Positions 41,473 to 48,804 of a stretch of 64,000 bases of DNA are shown one piece after another (the first letter of the stretch is position 1; each line of letters opens with the position of its first letter). The DNA lies in contig CAVXQD010000007.1 in the NCBI GenBank assembly GCA_963763885.1, positions 1,922,001 through 1,986,000 on the forward strand, in the 5' to 3' direction. Below the pieces are notes generated by a model, which searched no databases, was not told where the DNA came from, and worked only from the letters and a program-made list of their open reading frames with translations. The position numbers and the translations under genes are program-made. The stretch is from JANNBN01 sp963763885 (GTDB taxonomy: Bacteria > Actinomycetota > Acidimicrobiia > Acidimicrobiales > JANYDT01).

Positions 41473-42138
41473 ATGGGACTGTTGGATTTCACTCGCGATG
41501 CAGGTCGCAAGCTCGGTATCGGCAAGGGTTCTGCGCAGACGCAGGCATCTGAAGCCGCAAAAAAGGCAGCTGTTGTCGCAGCCGAACGCGCCAAGGAGCA
41601 GATCGTGGCCGAAGCCGCTTCACGCGACGCGGCGGCGAAAGCCCGCGGCGCATTCGATGCCGCTGCCAAGGCCACCGCTGAGAAGGTTGCGCTGGAAGCT
41701 GCGCAAAAAGCCGCTGCAGCCAAGTTTCTTGCCGCAGAAGCTGCAATGCAGGCTCGTGCCGAACTGGCCCAGTCCCAGGAACTTGAGGACTACGTCACCA
41801 AGCTTGGGCTCAACGTCACTGGCCTCAACATTCGCTTCGACGATGGCACTGCTTGGGTTGTCGGCGATTGCCCAACGGAAATGGACCGCGAGAAGGTCAT
41901 CCTGGCAGTGGGCAACGTCGGTGAAGTCGACCGCGTCGTGGATGTCATCGGCGTCAGGGAAGAAGCCGAGCCTTCCCGTCAGTACACCGTGGTGAAGGGC
42001 GACACGTTGTCGAAGATTGCCAAAGAGATGTACTCGGATGCCTCGAAGTACCCAGTGATCTTCGAAGCCAACAAGCCCATGCTCAAAGACGCAGACGAAA
42101 TCTTTGTCGGTCAGATCCTCCGCATCCCCGAGCTGTAA
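41473..42138 (+). CDS. BON-LysM protein related to Kbp/YgaU, with an alanine-rich insert
   Basis: 221 residues. The N-terminal MGLLDFTRDAGRKLG and C-terminal LysM (YTVVKGDTLSKIAKEMY, IFEANKPMLKDADEIFVGQ, LRIPEL) closely resemble E. coli Kbp, a cytoplasmic potassium-binding protein; a BON domain (residues ~105-160, NVTGLNIRFDDGTAWVVGD) lies between. Kbp is ~150 residues; here ~75 extra residues of Ala/Lys/Glu (about 22-100) predict a long helix. No signal peptide, so cytoplasmic as in Kbp. ATG at 41473 has AAAGGGG five bases upstream, ruling out the reading from 41440. Confidence 0.82.
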   Translation: MGLLDFTRDAGRKLGIGKGSAQTQASEAAKKAAVVAAERAKEQIVAEAASRDAAAKARGAFDAAAKATAEKVALEAAQKAAAAKFLAAEAAMQARAELAQSQELEDYVTKLGLNVTGLNIRFDDGTAWVVGDCPTEMDREKVILAVGNVGEVDRVVDVIGVREEAEPSRQYTVVKGDTLSKIAKEMYSDASKYPVIFEANKPMLKDADEIFVGQILRIPEL

Positions 42139-42147
42139 CTGCCTCTA

Positions 42148-42229
42148 GGCAACACGCAAGGCCTGTTTGGAGCCGATTCGGCGACGAAAATAGGCCTTGC
42201 GTGTTCCTGATTCCCGTTTGCGTGTTGCC
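42148..42229 (+). repeat. One left arm with two competing right arms (mutually exclusive hairpins)
   Basis: The left arm GGCAACACGCAAGGCCT (42148-42164) contains AACACGCAAGGCCT, which is perfectly complementary to 42192-42205, and GGCAACACGCAA, which is perfectly complementary to 42218-42229. Only one pairing can form at a time. No T-run follows either. Lies in the 175-base gap between the Kbp-like gene and the sigma factor gene. Confidence 0.65.
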
Positions 42230-42313
42230 AACCGGTTTGAGAGCACGGTGAACCTGGGTAGCTCCTTAGGGTTCAACACTGACTTCTCATCTTCGTCCCG
42301 GTAGGGTGGCGCT

Positions 42314-42943
42314 ATGGCTGATCAAGCCGATTTCGAGACACTGGCGATGGAGCACCTCCCGTCGCTTTATTCCGGTGCGTACCGCATGACGCACAACAAG
42401 GCCGATGCAGAGGACCTCGTCCAAGAGACGTACCTCAAGGCCTACCGCGGGTTCCACGGGTTCGAGCCCGGGACCAATCTGCGTGCGTGGTTGTTCCGCA
42501 TCATGACCAACACGTACATCAACCAGTACCGCCGCAAGCAGCGAAACGTCTCTGAACAAGAGCTCGACAACGTCGAAGACCTGTTCCTGTACCGCCGCAT
42601 CGGCGGCGAGACCTCGGCCGTGCTGGGCCGGTCCACCGAAGACGAAGTACTGGATCACTTCACCGAATCAGAGGTGTCCGATGCCGTGGCGTCCCTGCCA
42701 GATGCCTTCCGGATCCCTGTGCTGCTGGCCGATGTTGAGGGATTTTCCTACAAAGAAATCGCCGATCAACTGGATATTCCCATCGGAACGGTGATGTCTC
42801 GCCTCCATCGGGGAAGAAAAGCGCTGCAGAAGCAGTTGTTCGAATTTGCCGTAGATCGAGGACTCGTCTCACGTCCAGCGGTGGTCCTATCCGAACCCGG
42901 CCATGATCCGGCTGAACCTGCTTTTGAAGCGGTGCCTACATGA
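42314..42943 (+). CDS. sigH: ECF sigma factor, SigH/SigR-like
   Basis: 209 residues. Region 2: MTHNKADAEDLVQETYLKAYRGF split over ~25-50, then GTNLRAWLFRIMTNTYINQYRRK. Region 4: LPDAFRIPVLLADVEGFSYKEIA and PIGTVMSRLHRGRKALQK. This is the ECF12-type (SigR/SigH) signature, which directs thiol-oxidative stress genes. The following gene encodes a zinc anti-sigma that overlaps it by four bases, as in sigR-rsrA. I could not find a convincing GGGAAT/GTT autoregulatory promoter in the preceding gap. Confidence 0.9.
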   Translation: MADQADFETLAMEHLPSLYSGAYRMTHNKADAEDLVQETYLKAYRGFHGFEPGTNLRAWLFRIMTNTYINQYRRKQRNVSEQELDNVEDLFLYRRIGGETSAVLGRSTEDEVLDHFTESEVSDAVASLPDAFRIPVLLADVEGFSYKEIADQLDIPIGTVMSRLHRGRKALQKQLFEFAVDRGLVSRPAVVLSEPGHDPAEPAFEAVPT

Positions 42944-43308
42944 GCAACCCCACACCTTTTGGAGCATCGCTACCGTTTGGGTCCGAGCCGGTATTCGGCG
43001 TTCAGCCACGATTTGGCGCTGCGTCCGATGCGTCTTTTGCAGCCAACGCCCTTCCGTGTGTTGGCGGAAACTGCGGGGAAGCCGTCCAAGAGCTGTACTC
43101 CTTCCTCGACGGTGAGCTGGATCACGAACATCACTCGGCGGTCCAGGCCCATCTTGATTCGTGCCCATCGTGCGTTGCTGCGTTCCGGTTCGAAAACATG
43201 CTCCGCACCACCGTCAGGACCAGGCTCAACGTTCCGGTCCCCACCGATCTGGCAGCCCGCATCCGCCTGGCGCTGGCTGCCGATAACCAGCAACACCCGC
43301 TCAGCTGA
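42940..43308 (+). CDS. rsrA: RsrA-like zinc anti-sigma factor
   Basis: 122 residues. The ZAS motif is present: cysteine in GNCGEAVQELYSFLDGELD, histidine and cysteine pair in HLDSCPSC (H-x3-C-x2-C). In RsrA these bind zinc and form a disulphide under oxidative stress, freeing the sigma factor. The N-terminal ~40 residues are Phe/Gly/Pro-rich (FGASLPFGSEPVFG, FGAASDASF) and carry an extra cysteine, unlike typical RsrA. ATG overlaps the sigma gene stop (ATGA). Confidence 0.87.
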   Translation: MSNPTPFGASLPFGSEPVFGVQPRFGAASDASFAANALPCVGGNCGEAVQELYSFLDGELDHEHHSAVQAHLDSCPSCVAAFRFENMLRTTVRTRLNVPVPTDLAARIRLALAADNQQHPLS

Positions 43309-43347
43309 GCTCGTGTTGTTCCCTCTCAACCCAAAGGCAGTCTGAAC

Positions 43348-43536
43348 ATGTCCGAACACGCAGTTGGCGCCAAGCCTCTCTCCGGCTCTGATCGGCCGTC
43401 CCGTCGGTTCACCGCAGGCCGTGCCTGCAAAGAACCGGGCTGCACCACGCAGCTTTCGATGTACAACAACGGCAAGTACTGCTCGCAGCACGAACCGATG
43501 ATTGTGCCGCGCACCCGCGGCAAGAAGATCGCCTGA
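43348..43536 (+). CDS. Small Cys/His protein, putative zinc ribbon
   Basis: 62 residues, no assigned function. The centre has C-x4-C-x11-C-x2-H (CKEPGCTTQLSMYNNGKYCS followed by QH), a plausible metal site, with a basic C-terminus (RTRGKK). Similar small proteins are common downstream of sigma/anti-sigma pairs in actinobacteria in my recollection. ATG at 43348, 39 bases after the anti-sigma stop, so possibly in the same operon. Confidence 0.7.
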   Translation: MSEHAVGAKPLSGSDRPSRRFTAGRACKEPGCTTQLSMYNNGKYCSQHEPMIVPRTRGKKIA

Positions 43537-43560
43537 CCGCGGTCCAACTAGACTCGTCAC

Positions 43561-43701
43561 ATGTTCTCGTTGATCGCTGCAGCGCGTCCGTGGTTCGCCT
43601 GGATTCCTTTCGTTCTCGTCGCAAGCGCTGTGCTCGGGGTTTTGTCCCTGTTGCTCGGCTATTACGTCAAGGTCACGTCGAACAAAAACCCCAGAGACTG
43701 A
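43561..43701 (+). CDS. 46-residue single-pass membrane protein
   Basis: Starts ATG TTC TCG at 43561 and ends TGA at 43699-43701. The protein has a short N-terminus (MFSLIAAARPWFAWIP), one hydrophobic helix (residues ~15-36, FVLVASAVLGVLSLLLGYYV) and a basic tail ending KNPRD. It resembles the many small actinobacterial membrane peptides. It lies 24 bases after the zinc-ribbon gene and 43 before the metalloprotease gene, same strand. No better reading exists in this gap. Confidence 0.6.
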   Translation: MFSLIAAARPWFAWIPFVLVASAVLGVLSLLLGYYVKVTSNKNPRD

Positions 43702-43744
43702 ACCCACACGTCAGTCGCGGGGATACACAGCGGGCGGTGCTCCG

Positions 43745-44854
43745 ATGACAACCCCCGTACCGGACCCCATCGATTGGGGGGTGGCGGCCAGGGTGGCAAG
43801 CCGCCTCGCCGGGTCCGATCCGTTTGCCCGCTCCTATCACGGCGCGTCGCTGGTCACGGATTTCGCTGACCTGACGCCGCGCGCCGAAGCACTGGTCACC
43901 ACCTTCACTGGGCTTGTTCCCGATGGCCCAGCACACGCACGGGTCGTCAGCCGGCCAGAGTGGATCCAGAACAACATCCGTTCGTTCCAGCGCATGTTGC
44001 GTCCCATTACCGACCGGATGGGCTCGGAGATGGGCGGCATGTGGGCGCCCGCAGCGCGCATCGCCGCCGGAGTCGAAGTTGGAACCATTCTCGGCGTCCT
44101 CTCGAAGCGGGTCCTAGGCCAGTACGACCTCATCGGTGCAGGCGACGAAGACAAACCTCAAGACGAGGTGGCCTACGTTGGCCCAAACGTGCTGGCCATC
44201 GAGAAGAAGTTCGCGTTCCCTCCACAGGAGTTTCGGCTCTGGCTCGCTCTCCACGAGGTGACGCACCGCGCACAGTTCACCGGCGTGCCGTGGATGCGCG
44301 GCTACTTCACCACGCTGACCAATCGCACGCTCGGCTCGGCCGACCCAGACCCGCGGCGATTTCTGATTGCGCTCAAGCGAACCGTCGACGCAGTCCGTGC
44401 GGGTCGCAACCCATTCGATGACGGAGGGTTGGTCGCTCTGCTTGCGGACGACGATCAGCGTGACGCCCTGGACCAAATGGGCGGCCTCATGAGTCTCCTG
44501 GAAGGCCACGGAGACATCACTATGGACCGGGCCGGGGCTGGACATATTCCGTCGGCTCCCAGGTTTTCCGCAACGTTGCGTCAACGTCGCCAACAGACCA
44601 AGCCGCTGGTGAGATTGCTCCAACAGGTCTCGGGGTTCGAGGCAAAGCTGCGCCAATACCAAGAAGGCGAGCATTTCATCGAAGCGGTGGAAGCCCAACG
44701 TGGAACGCAGTTCTTGGACAAGGTTTGGGTGGCTCCAGATCGACTGCCAACGCTGGTAGAAATCCGCAACCCCACAGCGTGGGTGAACCGCATCGAGCTC
44801 TTGGAAGCACCCCAGTTGGTACCTGCAGCACGCCGACGCCTGTGGCGGCGCTGA
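43745..44854 (+). CDS. Zinc-dependent metalloprotease of the DUF2342 family
   Basis: 369 residues of the family also labelled coenzyme F420 biosynthesis-associated. Zinc site LALHEVTHRAQF (H-E-x-x-H), third ligand region SLLEGHGDITMDRAG, and the family mark GSEMGGMWAPAARIAAGVEVG. A conserved QYDLIGAG lies between. The physiological substrate is unknown. ATG at 43745. tilS follows after nine bases; the DUF2342-tilS order is conserved in actinobacteria. Confidence 0.87.
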   Translation: MTTPVPDPIDWGVAARVASRLAGSDPFARSYHGASLVTDFADLTPRAEALVTTFTGLVPDGPAHARVVSRPEWIQNNIRSFQRMLRPITDRMGSEMGGMWAPAARIAAGVEVGTILGVLSKRVLGQYDLIGAGDEDKPQDEVAYVGPNVLAIEKKFAFPPQEFRLWLALHEVTHRAQFTGVPWMRGYFTTLTNRTLGSADPDPRRFLIALKRTVDAVRAGRNPFDDGGLVALLADDDQRDALDQMGGLMSLLEGHGDITMDRAGAGHIPSAPRFSATLRQRRQQTKPLVRLLQQVSGFEAKLRQYQEGEHFIEAVEAQRGTQFLDKVWVAPDRLPTLVEIRNPTAWVNRIELLEAPQLVPAARRRLWRR

Positions 44855-44863
44855 GCCAGTTCT

Positions 44864-45823
44864 ATGACCTTCGACGCGGCGGTGACTGTGCTGCTGGGTG
44901 CTCTCGCTCCACGGACTTCCTTCCCGATTGGGGAAGTGCACGGTGCAGCGCGTGGAGAAGTGCATGGAGAAGTGCATTGTGCCGTCAGTGGTGGAGCGGA
45001 TTCGCTTGCGCTGCTGGCGCTGGCGGTTCACACGCACGGCGCTTCTGCGGTGACGGCATGGCACGTTGATCACGGACTTCGTGAAGGGTCCTCCGATGAG
45101 GGGAACCAGGTCCGTGACATTGCAGGTTCCCTCGGCGTGCGCTTCAAGCAATGTTCGGTCACGTTGTCGCCAGGAGCCAACCTCGAAGCGCGGGCCCGGC
45201 TTGAGCGATATCAGGTGCTGCCGAATTCGGTTTGCACCGGCCACACGGCGGACGACGTAGCCGAAAGTGTGCTTATGAATTTGCTGCGCGGCGCGGGATT
45301 CGACGGAATGTCTCCGATGCAACGGGAAGGTTCACCTCGAGACGGGCAGGTAGTGCACAGACCCATCATTGCGTTGCGTCGCACGGAGACCGAGGCCGTA
45401 TGCGCAGCGTTTGGCTGGACACCCATTGTCGATTCGATGAACCTCGACCCGAAGTATTTGAGGGTTCGAGTGCGGCACGAAGTGCTGCCGCTCCTCAACG
45501 CGGTTGCAGACCGCGACGTTGCTGCATTGCTGGCACGCTCTGCCGAAGTGTCTGCACAAGACGTGGACGTGCTCGATGCTCTAGCAAGCGAACTAGATCC
45601 GACCGACGCCAGAGCGTTGGCTGTTGCACCGGCAGCCCTTGCACGCCGCGCACTGCGACGATGGTTTCTAAACACGGGTGTGGACCCTGTGGGGCACCCG
45701 CCAAGCCTGGCAGCGCTAGAGCGGGCACTCGAGGTGGTCCGCGGCGATGCGGTTGCTTGTGAGGTTGGCCACGGTTGGCGCCTGGCTCGGTCGCACCAAC
45801 GGTTGTCGCTCACTCGAACCTGA
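44864..45823 (+). CDS. tilS: tRNA(Ile)-lysidine synthase
   Basis: 319 residues. The PP-loop AVSGGADSLALLAL, AWHVDHGLREGS and CTGHTADDVAESVLMNLLRGAG identify TilS, which converts C34 of tRNA-Ile2 to lysidine using ATP so that AUA is read as Ile. IVDSMNLDPKYLRVRVRHEVLP is the second family block. Odd: three GEVH/EVH units sit between the start and the P-loop, encoded by a tandem 12-bp repeat. ATG at 44864. Confidence 0.92.
   Translation: MTFDAAVTVLLGALAPRTSFPIGEVHGAARGEVHGEVHCAVSGGADSLALLALAVHTHGASAVTAWHVDHGLREGSSDEGNQVRDIAGSLGVRFKQCSVTLSPGANLEARARLERYQVLPNSVCTGHTADDVAESVLMNLLRGAGFDGMSPMQREGSPRDGQVVHRPIIALRRTETEAVCAAFGWTPIVDSMNLDPKYLRVRVRHEVLPLLNAVADRDVAALLARSAEVSAQDVDVLDALASELDPTDARALAVAPAALARRALRRWFLNTGVDPVGHPPSLAALERALEVVRGDAVACEVGHGWRLARSHQRLSLTRT
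44929..44976 (+). repeat. 12-bp tandem repeat in the 5' part of tilS
   Basis: TGGAGAAGTGCA is present twice in direct tandem (44953-44976) with a third copy differing by one base (TGGGGAAGTGCA) at 44929-44940. Each encodes EVH in frame; the copies lie just before the ATP-binding loop. Confidence 0.8.
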
Positions 45824-45877
45824 CCTCCAACGTGCCTCGACCCGGTCTCCGGTCCGTCGCGCTTCTAAGGTGGCTGC

Positions 45878-46636
45878 ATGTCAGAAGAACTGGTTCTCGA
45901 AGCGATCTCCAACGGCGTCTGCACCCTCACGCTCAACCGTCCAGATGCGCTCAACGCGCTTACGCCACAACTGCTGGAACAACTCGCAACTGCGTTGCAA
46001 CGAGCACAGGATTCTGATGACGTCCGCGTTGTCGTGCTTACCGGCACGGGGCGTGCGTTCAGTGCCGGTGTTGACCTCAAAGCGTTGGCGGCGGCGCCTC
46101 CAAGCGGGGGAGACGTGTCGGCGTCGTTGAACGACCCCGCCCGCAGGTGTGCCGATCTCCTGTCGACGATGTCGAAGGTGACCATCGCAAAAGTCAATGG
46201 CTTCTGCTTCACCGGCGCGTTGGAGCTTGCCCTGGCGTGCGACCTCATGATCGTGGCCGACGAAGCCAAAATCGGCGACACCCACGCCAAGTGGGGGCTA
46301 CGTCCAACATGGGGCATGAGCGCCCGGCTCATCCGTGTCGTCGGTCTCACGAGGGCACGCGATTTGTCGTATACGGCACGAACCATTCTGGGTCAGGAGG
46401 CTGCACAGATGGGCATGGCCGTGCGCAGTGTCCCGTTGGCTGCCCTTGACGCCGCAACAGACGAGCTTGTCGGGTCCGTGATGGGCAATAGCCAAGAGTC
46501 GATTGTGGCGTACAAGGATTTGTACCGGCAGGGTCAGGACCGCGGGCTAAGCGACGCACTGCAGTTTGAGTACTCGACGCGCTACACACTGGGCGGCGCA
46601 TCCGGCCGCCTGGGAACATTCGGCGATAGGTCATGA
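45878..46636 (+). CDS. Enoyl-CoA hydratase/isomerase-family protein
   Basis: 252 residues, crotonase fold. Oxyanion-hole segments GTGRAFSAGVDLKAL and KVNGFCFTGALELALACDLMIV. The first catalytic glutamate position (the E of GALEL) is present. The second (P-E-x-x-x-G in hydratases) reads DTHAKWGLRPTWG, so the usual Glu pair is incomplete, as in an actinobacterial subgroup with the D-T-H-A motif; the exact reaction is uncertain. ATG at 45878; the stop overlaps the VOC gene by four bases. Confidence 0.85.
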   Translation: MSEELVLEAISNGVCTLTLNRPDALNALTPQLLEQLATALQRAQDSDDVRVVVLTGTGRAFSAGVDLKALAAAPPSGGDVSASLNDPARRCADLLSTMSKVTIAKVNGFCFTGALELALACDLMIVADEAKIGDTHAKWGLRPTWGMSARLIRVVGLTRARDLSYTARTILGQEAAQMGMAVRSVPLAALDAATDELVGSVMGNSQESIVAYKDLYRQGQDRGLSDALQFEYSTRYTLGGASGRLGTFGDRS

Positions 46637-47019
46637 ACAACGCGGGCAGTGCGAGTGAGCCGAGGCAGGATTGGGCACGCCCCGTTGTTCACTGGGCGCT
46701 GTCCGCTGTGGACCCTGACCGTATGCGCGCATTTTATTCGGCAATGTTCCACTGGGTCATCGGTGACGGTCCGTTCATGATGATCCCGTCTGGAATCGGC
46801 AGCCCAATGGAAGGCATTGGCGGGCATATCCAACAAGGCCCAGCAGAACACAAGGGCGTCTCGCTGTACATCCAGGTCCGTGACATCGTCGAGTCGCAAC
46901 AGCTGGCAGTCGAGCTGGGCGGCTCGGCCCTTGGCGAGCCGTTTCAGTTCGCAGGAAATCCGACGATGGCGGTCGTCGCCGATCCAGAAGGAAACTCGAT
47001 CATGTTGGTGCAGCAATGA
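46633..47019 (+). CDS. VOC (glyoxalase/bleomycin resistance)-fold protein
   Basis: 128 residues. VVHWALSAVDPDRMRAFYSAMF starts the first beta-alpha-beta unit and VVADPEGNSIMLVQQ ends the second, the usual VOC closing motif D-P-x-G-N. GGHIQQGPAEHKGVSLYIQV is the swapped segment. Possible roles are glyoxalase-like lyase or a metabolite-binding protein. Overlaps the crotonase gene (ATGA), so likely acts in or is regulated with that pathway. Confidence 0.82.
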   Translation: MNNAGSASEPRQDWARPVVHWALSAVDPDRMRAFYSAMFHWVIGDGPFMMIPSGIGSPMEGIGGHIQQGPAEHKGVSLYIQVRDIVESQQLAVELGGSALGEPFQFAGNPTMAVVADPEGNSIMLVQQ

Positions 47020-47032
47020 CACGGTTCCAACC

Positions 47033-47320
47033 ATGATGGAACTGCACCGGTTCCGGCTGGTAGGAGACATCGATCCGTTGGAGTTCTGGAAAGCCGACGA
47101 ACAACTCCAAGAGGGTTGGTATTACCAGCGCGGAGGAATGATGCGCCGAATGACCAGCTGTTCTGCAGACGGTTGGTGGGTGACCCTGGTGTGGTGGTCC
47201 GAGGACAGTGCGGATATCCCAGAGGTGTGTCCGCTGCTGGAGATCGATCCGGTCGCAGCGATGGTTGACCCACGTTCGTTGACCGTGGAGCGGTTCTCTG
47301 GTCGGCCGGACGCGTACTGA
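47033..47320 (+). CDS. Hypothetical 95-residue protein
   Basis: Not recognised. Compact and rich in Trp/Met (LEFWKADEQLQEGWYYQRGG, DGWWVTLVWWSEDS), no signal peptide or helix long enough for the membrane; reads like a small ABM/dimeric-barrel-type protein but I cannot support that. ATG at 47033 (second ATG adjacent at 47036), 13 bases after the VOC stop on the same strand, so probably the last gene of that operon. The longer reading from 46817 overlaps the VOC gene and is rejected. Confidence 0.55.
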   Translation: MMELHRFRLVGDIDPLEFWKADEQLQEGWYYQRGGMMRRMTSCSADGWWVTLVWWSEDSADIPEVCPLLEIDPVAAMVDPRSLTVERFSGRPDAY

Positions 47321-47398
47321 ACGGGAGGGGCCAACAGCCAAGGTGACCGAATGCCGACTGTTCGGAGCCTGAAAGGGCTCGACGAGATGGTTTGCTGC

Positions 47399-47474
47399 TG
47401 GTGGTCGGAACCGGTGTCGATCCGGTGACCTCACGCTTTTCAGGCGTGCGCTCTACCAACTGAGCTATCCGACC
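47399..47474 (-). tRNA. tRNA-Phe (anticodon GAA)
   Basis: On the minus strand: acceptor GGTCGGA/TCCGACC, D-arm GCTC..GAGC, anticodon stem CACGC/GCGTG with loop CTGAAAA (GAA), T-arm CACCGG/CCGGTG region around TCGAC. CCA encoded at 47401-47399. Confidence 0.95.
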
Positions 47475-47517
47475 GTGTTGAAACTGCGACTGCAAGAGAA
47501 AGTGCTTGGTGAAACTG

Positions 47518-47546
47518 AAACGCCGTCTCCAATGGAAACGGCGTTT
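47518..47546 (-). terminator. Hairpin between tRNA-Asp and tRNA-Phe
   Basis: AAACGCCGTTTCC/GGAGACGGCGTTT (minus strand, one G-T pair) with an ATT loop, three bases beyond tRNA-Asp. Followed by CAGTTTCAC, only weakly T-rich, so either a terminator or an RNA processing signal. Confidence 0.65.
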
Positions 47547-47548
47547 AG

Positions 47549-47623
47549 CGGACCTGACGGGATTTGAACCCGCGGCCTCCGGCTTGACAGGCCGGCGTGC
47601 ACTCCTAGCTGCACCACAGGTCC
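47549..47623 (-). tRNA. tRNA-Asp (anticodon GTC)
   Basis: Minus strand: acceptor GGACCTG/CAGGTCC, D-stem GTGC/GCAC, anticodon stem CCGGC/GCCGG with loop CTGTCAA (GTC), T-arm CGCGGG-TTCAAAT-CCCG. No encoded CCA. Confidence 0.95.
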
Positions 47624-47699
47624 GTGCTGCGGGTCTCGAACCTAGCACGGTAAAATGTGGTCCGACACCGTAATTGCTCAACTACGCTGTACCCGTCCG

Positions 47700-47772
47700 G
47701 CCCCCATCGTCTAGCGGCCTAGGACGCTGCCCTTTCACGGCGGTAACACGGGTTCGAATCCCGTTGGGGGTA
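47700..47772 (+). tRNA. tRNA-Glu (anticodon TTC)
   Basis: Plus strand: acceptor GCCCCCA/TGGGGGT (closing G-T pair), anticodon stem CTGCC/GGCGG with loop CTTTCAC (TTC), T-arm ACGGG-TTCGAAT-CCCGT. No encoded CCA. Ends two bases from the stop of the convergent DUF2017 gene. Confidence 0.94.
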
Positions 47773-47773
47773 C

Positions 47774-48373
47774 TTATTCTTGTTTTGGGTCGTCGAAGTC
47801 AGGGTCTTCAAACTCAGGGTCTTCAAACTCAGAGTCTTCAAACTCGAACTCCAGGTCTTCGTCGTCGCCGGTGAATAGATCACGGCCTTCTCCGGCTGTG
47901 AGTCCCATCACGATCAGCTCCAGCACTCCACTCAGCCAGCCGTACACCGACAGAGCGGGGCGCCGGGGGTCGTTTTCGGCCAAGTCGTCCACGTCGAGGC
48001 CTTCATAGACATCGATCTGGGTTCCAAGCACCAGGCGAATGTCGTTGACTGCACCCATCCAACCCAGCAGTTGGGCGTGCGTGAGGTGCTCGAGGTGGGC
48101 CGTTTCGGCAAGCAGGCTGAGCGACGCTCGCTTTGACTCCACCAGATCGTCTCGCATGAACCGGCGGTATTCGTCCTCGCGTTCGGAGTCAGCATCGCGG
48201 TGATAGGCGGGCGGGAAAAGGCGGCGGGTGGATTCCTCATCGCCAGCTTCGATGACCATCACCAGTTGGCGCGGCAGATCGGCGAGAAATTCGCGGGAGT
48301 CCGGGTCGAGGCCAACGGTGTAGGTGCCATCTGCGTTGGATTTAAAGGGCAAGTTCTTGCGCCGACGAAGCAC
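47774..48373 (-). CDS. DUF2017 family protein with acidic repeat tail
   Basis: 199 residues. Core: VGLDPDSREFLADLPRQL, FPPAYHRDADSEREDEYRRF, GWMGAVNDIRLVLGTQIDV and YGWLSGVLELIVMGL, the actinobacterial DUF2017 family that regularly follows clpS; function unknown, perhaps linked to Clp proteolysis. The end is very acidic with EFEDS/EFEDP/DFDDP units encoded by 15-bp tandem repeats. GTG at 48373 begins three bases after the clpS stop and sets the start; the longer reading to 48742 runs antisense-free but across clpS and is rejected. Confidence 0.85.
   Translation of the reverse strand: MLRRRKNLPFKSNADGTYTVGLDPDSREFLADLPRQLVMVIEAGDEESTRRLFPPAYHRDADSEREDEYRRFMRDDLVESKRASLSLLAETAHLEHLTHAQLLGWMGAVNDIRLVLGTQIDVYEGLDVDDLAENDPRRPALSVYGWLSGVLELIVMGLTAGEGRDLFTGDDEDLEFEFEDSEFEDPEFEDPDFDDPKQE
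47801..47845 (-). repeat. Three 15-bp tandem repeats in the DUF2017 gene
   Basis: AGGGTCTTCAAACTC (plus strand) occurs at 47801 and 47816, and AGAGTCTTCAAACTC at 47831. Each adds five acidic/aromatic residues (EFEDx) to the protein tail. Confidence 0.9.
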
Positions 48374-48375
48374 GG

Positions 48376-48669
48376 TCAGTCGTCCTGTTCCATCGTTGCC
48401 CACAGACCCTTTTCGTGCAGCCGGAACACATCGAGTTCTGCCTGTTCCCGAGGGGCCGAGTTCACGATGGCTCGACCTTTTACGTGGACATCCATCATGA
48501 GTTTTTCGGCTTTCGCCCGGGAGTAACCGAACAATTGTTGCAAGACGAGCGTGACGTAGCTCATGAGATTGATGGGATCGTTCCACACGATCACCTTCCA
48601 GGGCTGATCTGTGACCAGAACCGTGTCGGTGTCCGACTCGACCGTCTCGATCGGTGCAGCAGTGGGCAT
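48376..48669 (-). CDS. clpS: ATP-dependent Clp protease adaptor ClpS
   Basis: 97 residues. PWKVIVWNDPINLMSYVTLVL is the N-degron-binding core (N-D-P/D and following Met/Val), FGYSRAKAEKLMMDVHVKGRAIV the second helix, and EQAELDVFRLHEKGLWATM the last. It delivers N-end-rule substrates to ClpA/ClpC-type unfoldases. Followed by the DUF2017 gene after two bases, the standard actinobacterial pair. ATG at 48669. Confidence 0.95.
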   Translation of the reverse strand: MPTAAPIETVESDTDTVLVTDQPWKVIVWNDPINLMSYVTLVLQQLFGYSRAKAEKLMMDVHVKGRAIVNSAPREQAELDVFRLHEKGLWATMEQDD

Positions 48670-48804
48670 GCGGGCATTCTCGCATCGGCTTGAACGACTC
48701 CGGAACGCATGTTGGCGTTTCGGTGATGAACGAAGTCAACAACGAAAGTCATAAGGAAGTGTTGAACGGGAGGCTGTGAACCCCCGGTAGCCTGGTCCGT
48801 TGTT

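Noticed and set aside
42192..42220. Possible SigR/SigH-type GGGAAT promoter on the minus strand
   Set aside because: GGGAAT is present but no GTT element lies at the required spacing, and it points away from the sigma gene.
47364..47380. Short GAGCC/GGCTC hairpin beyond tRNA-Phe as its terminator
   Set aside because: Only five pairs and no T-run on the minus strand.
47801..47845. Tandem repeats considered as a small CRISPR-like array
   Set aside because: Units are contiguous 15-mers in frame with a protein, with no spacers and no cas genes.
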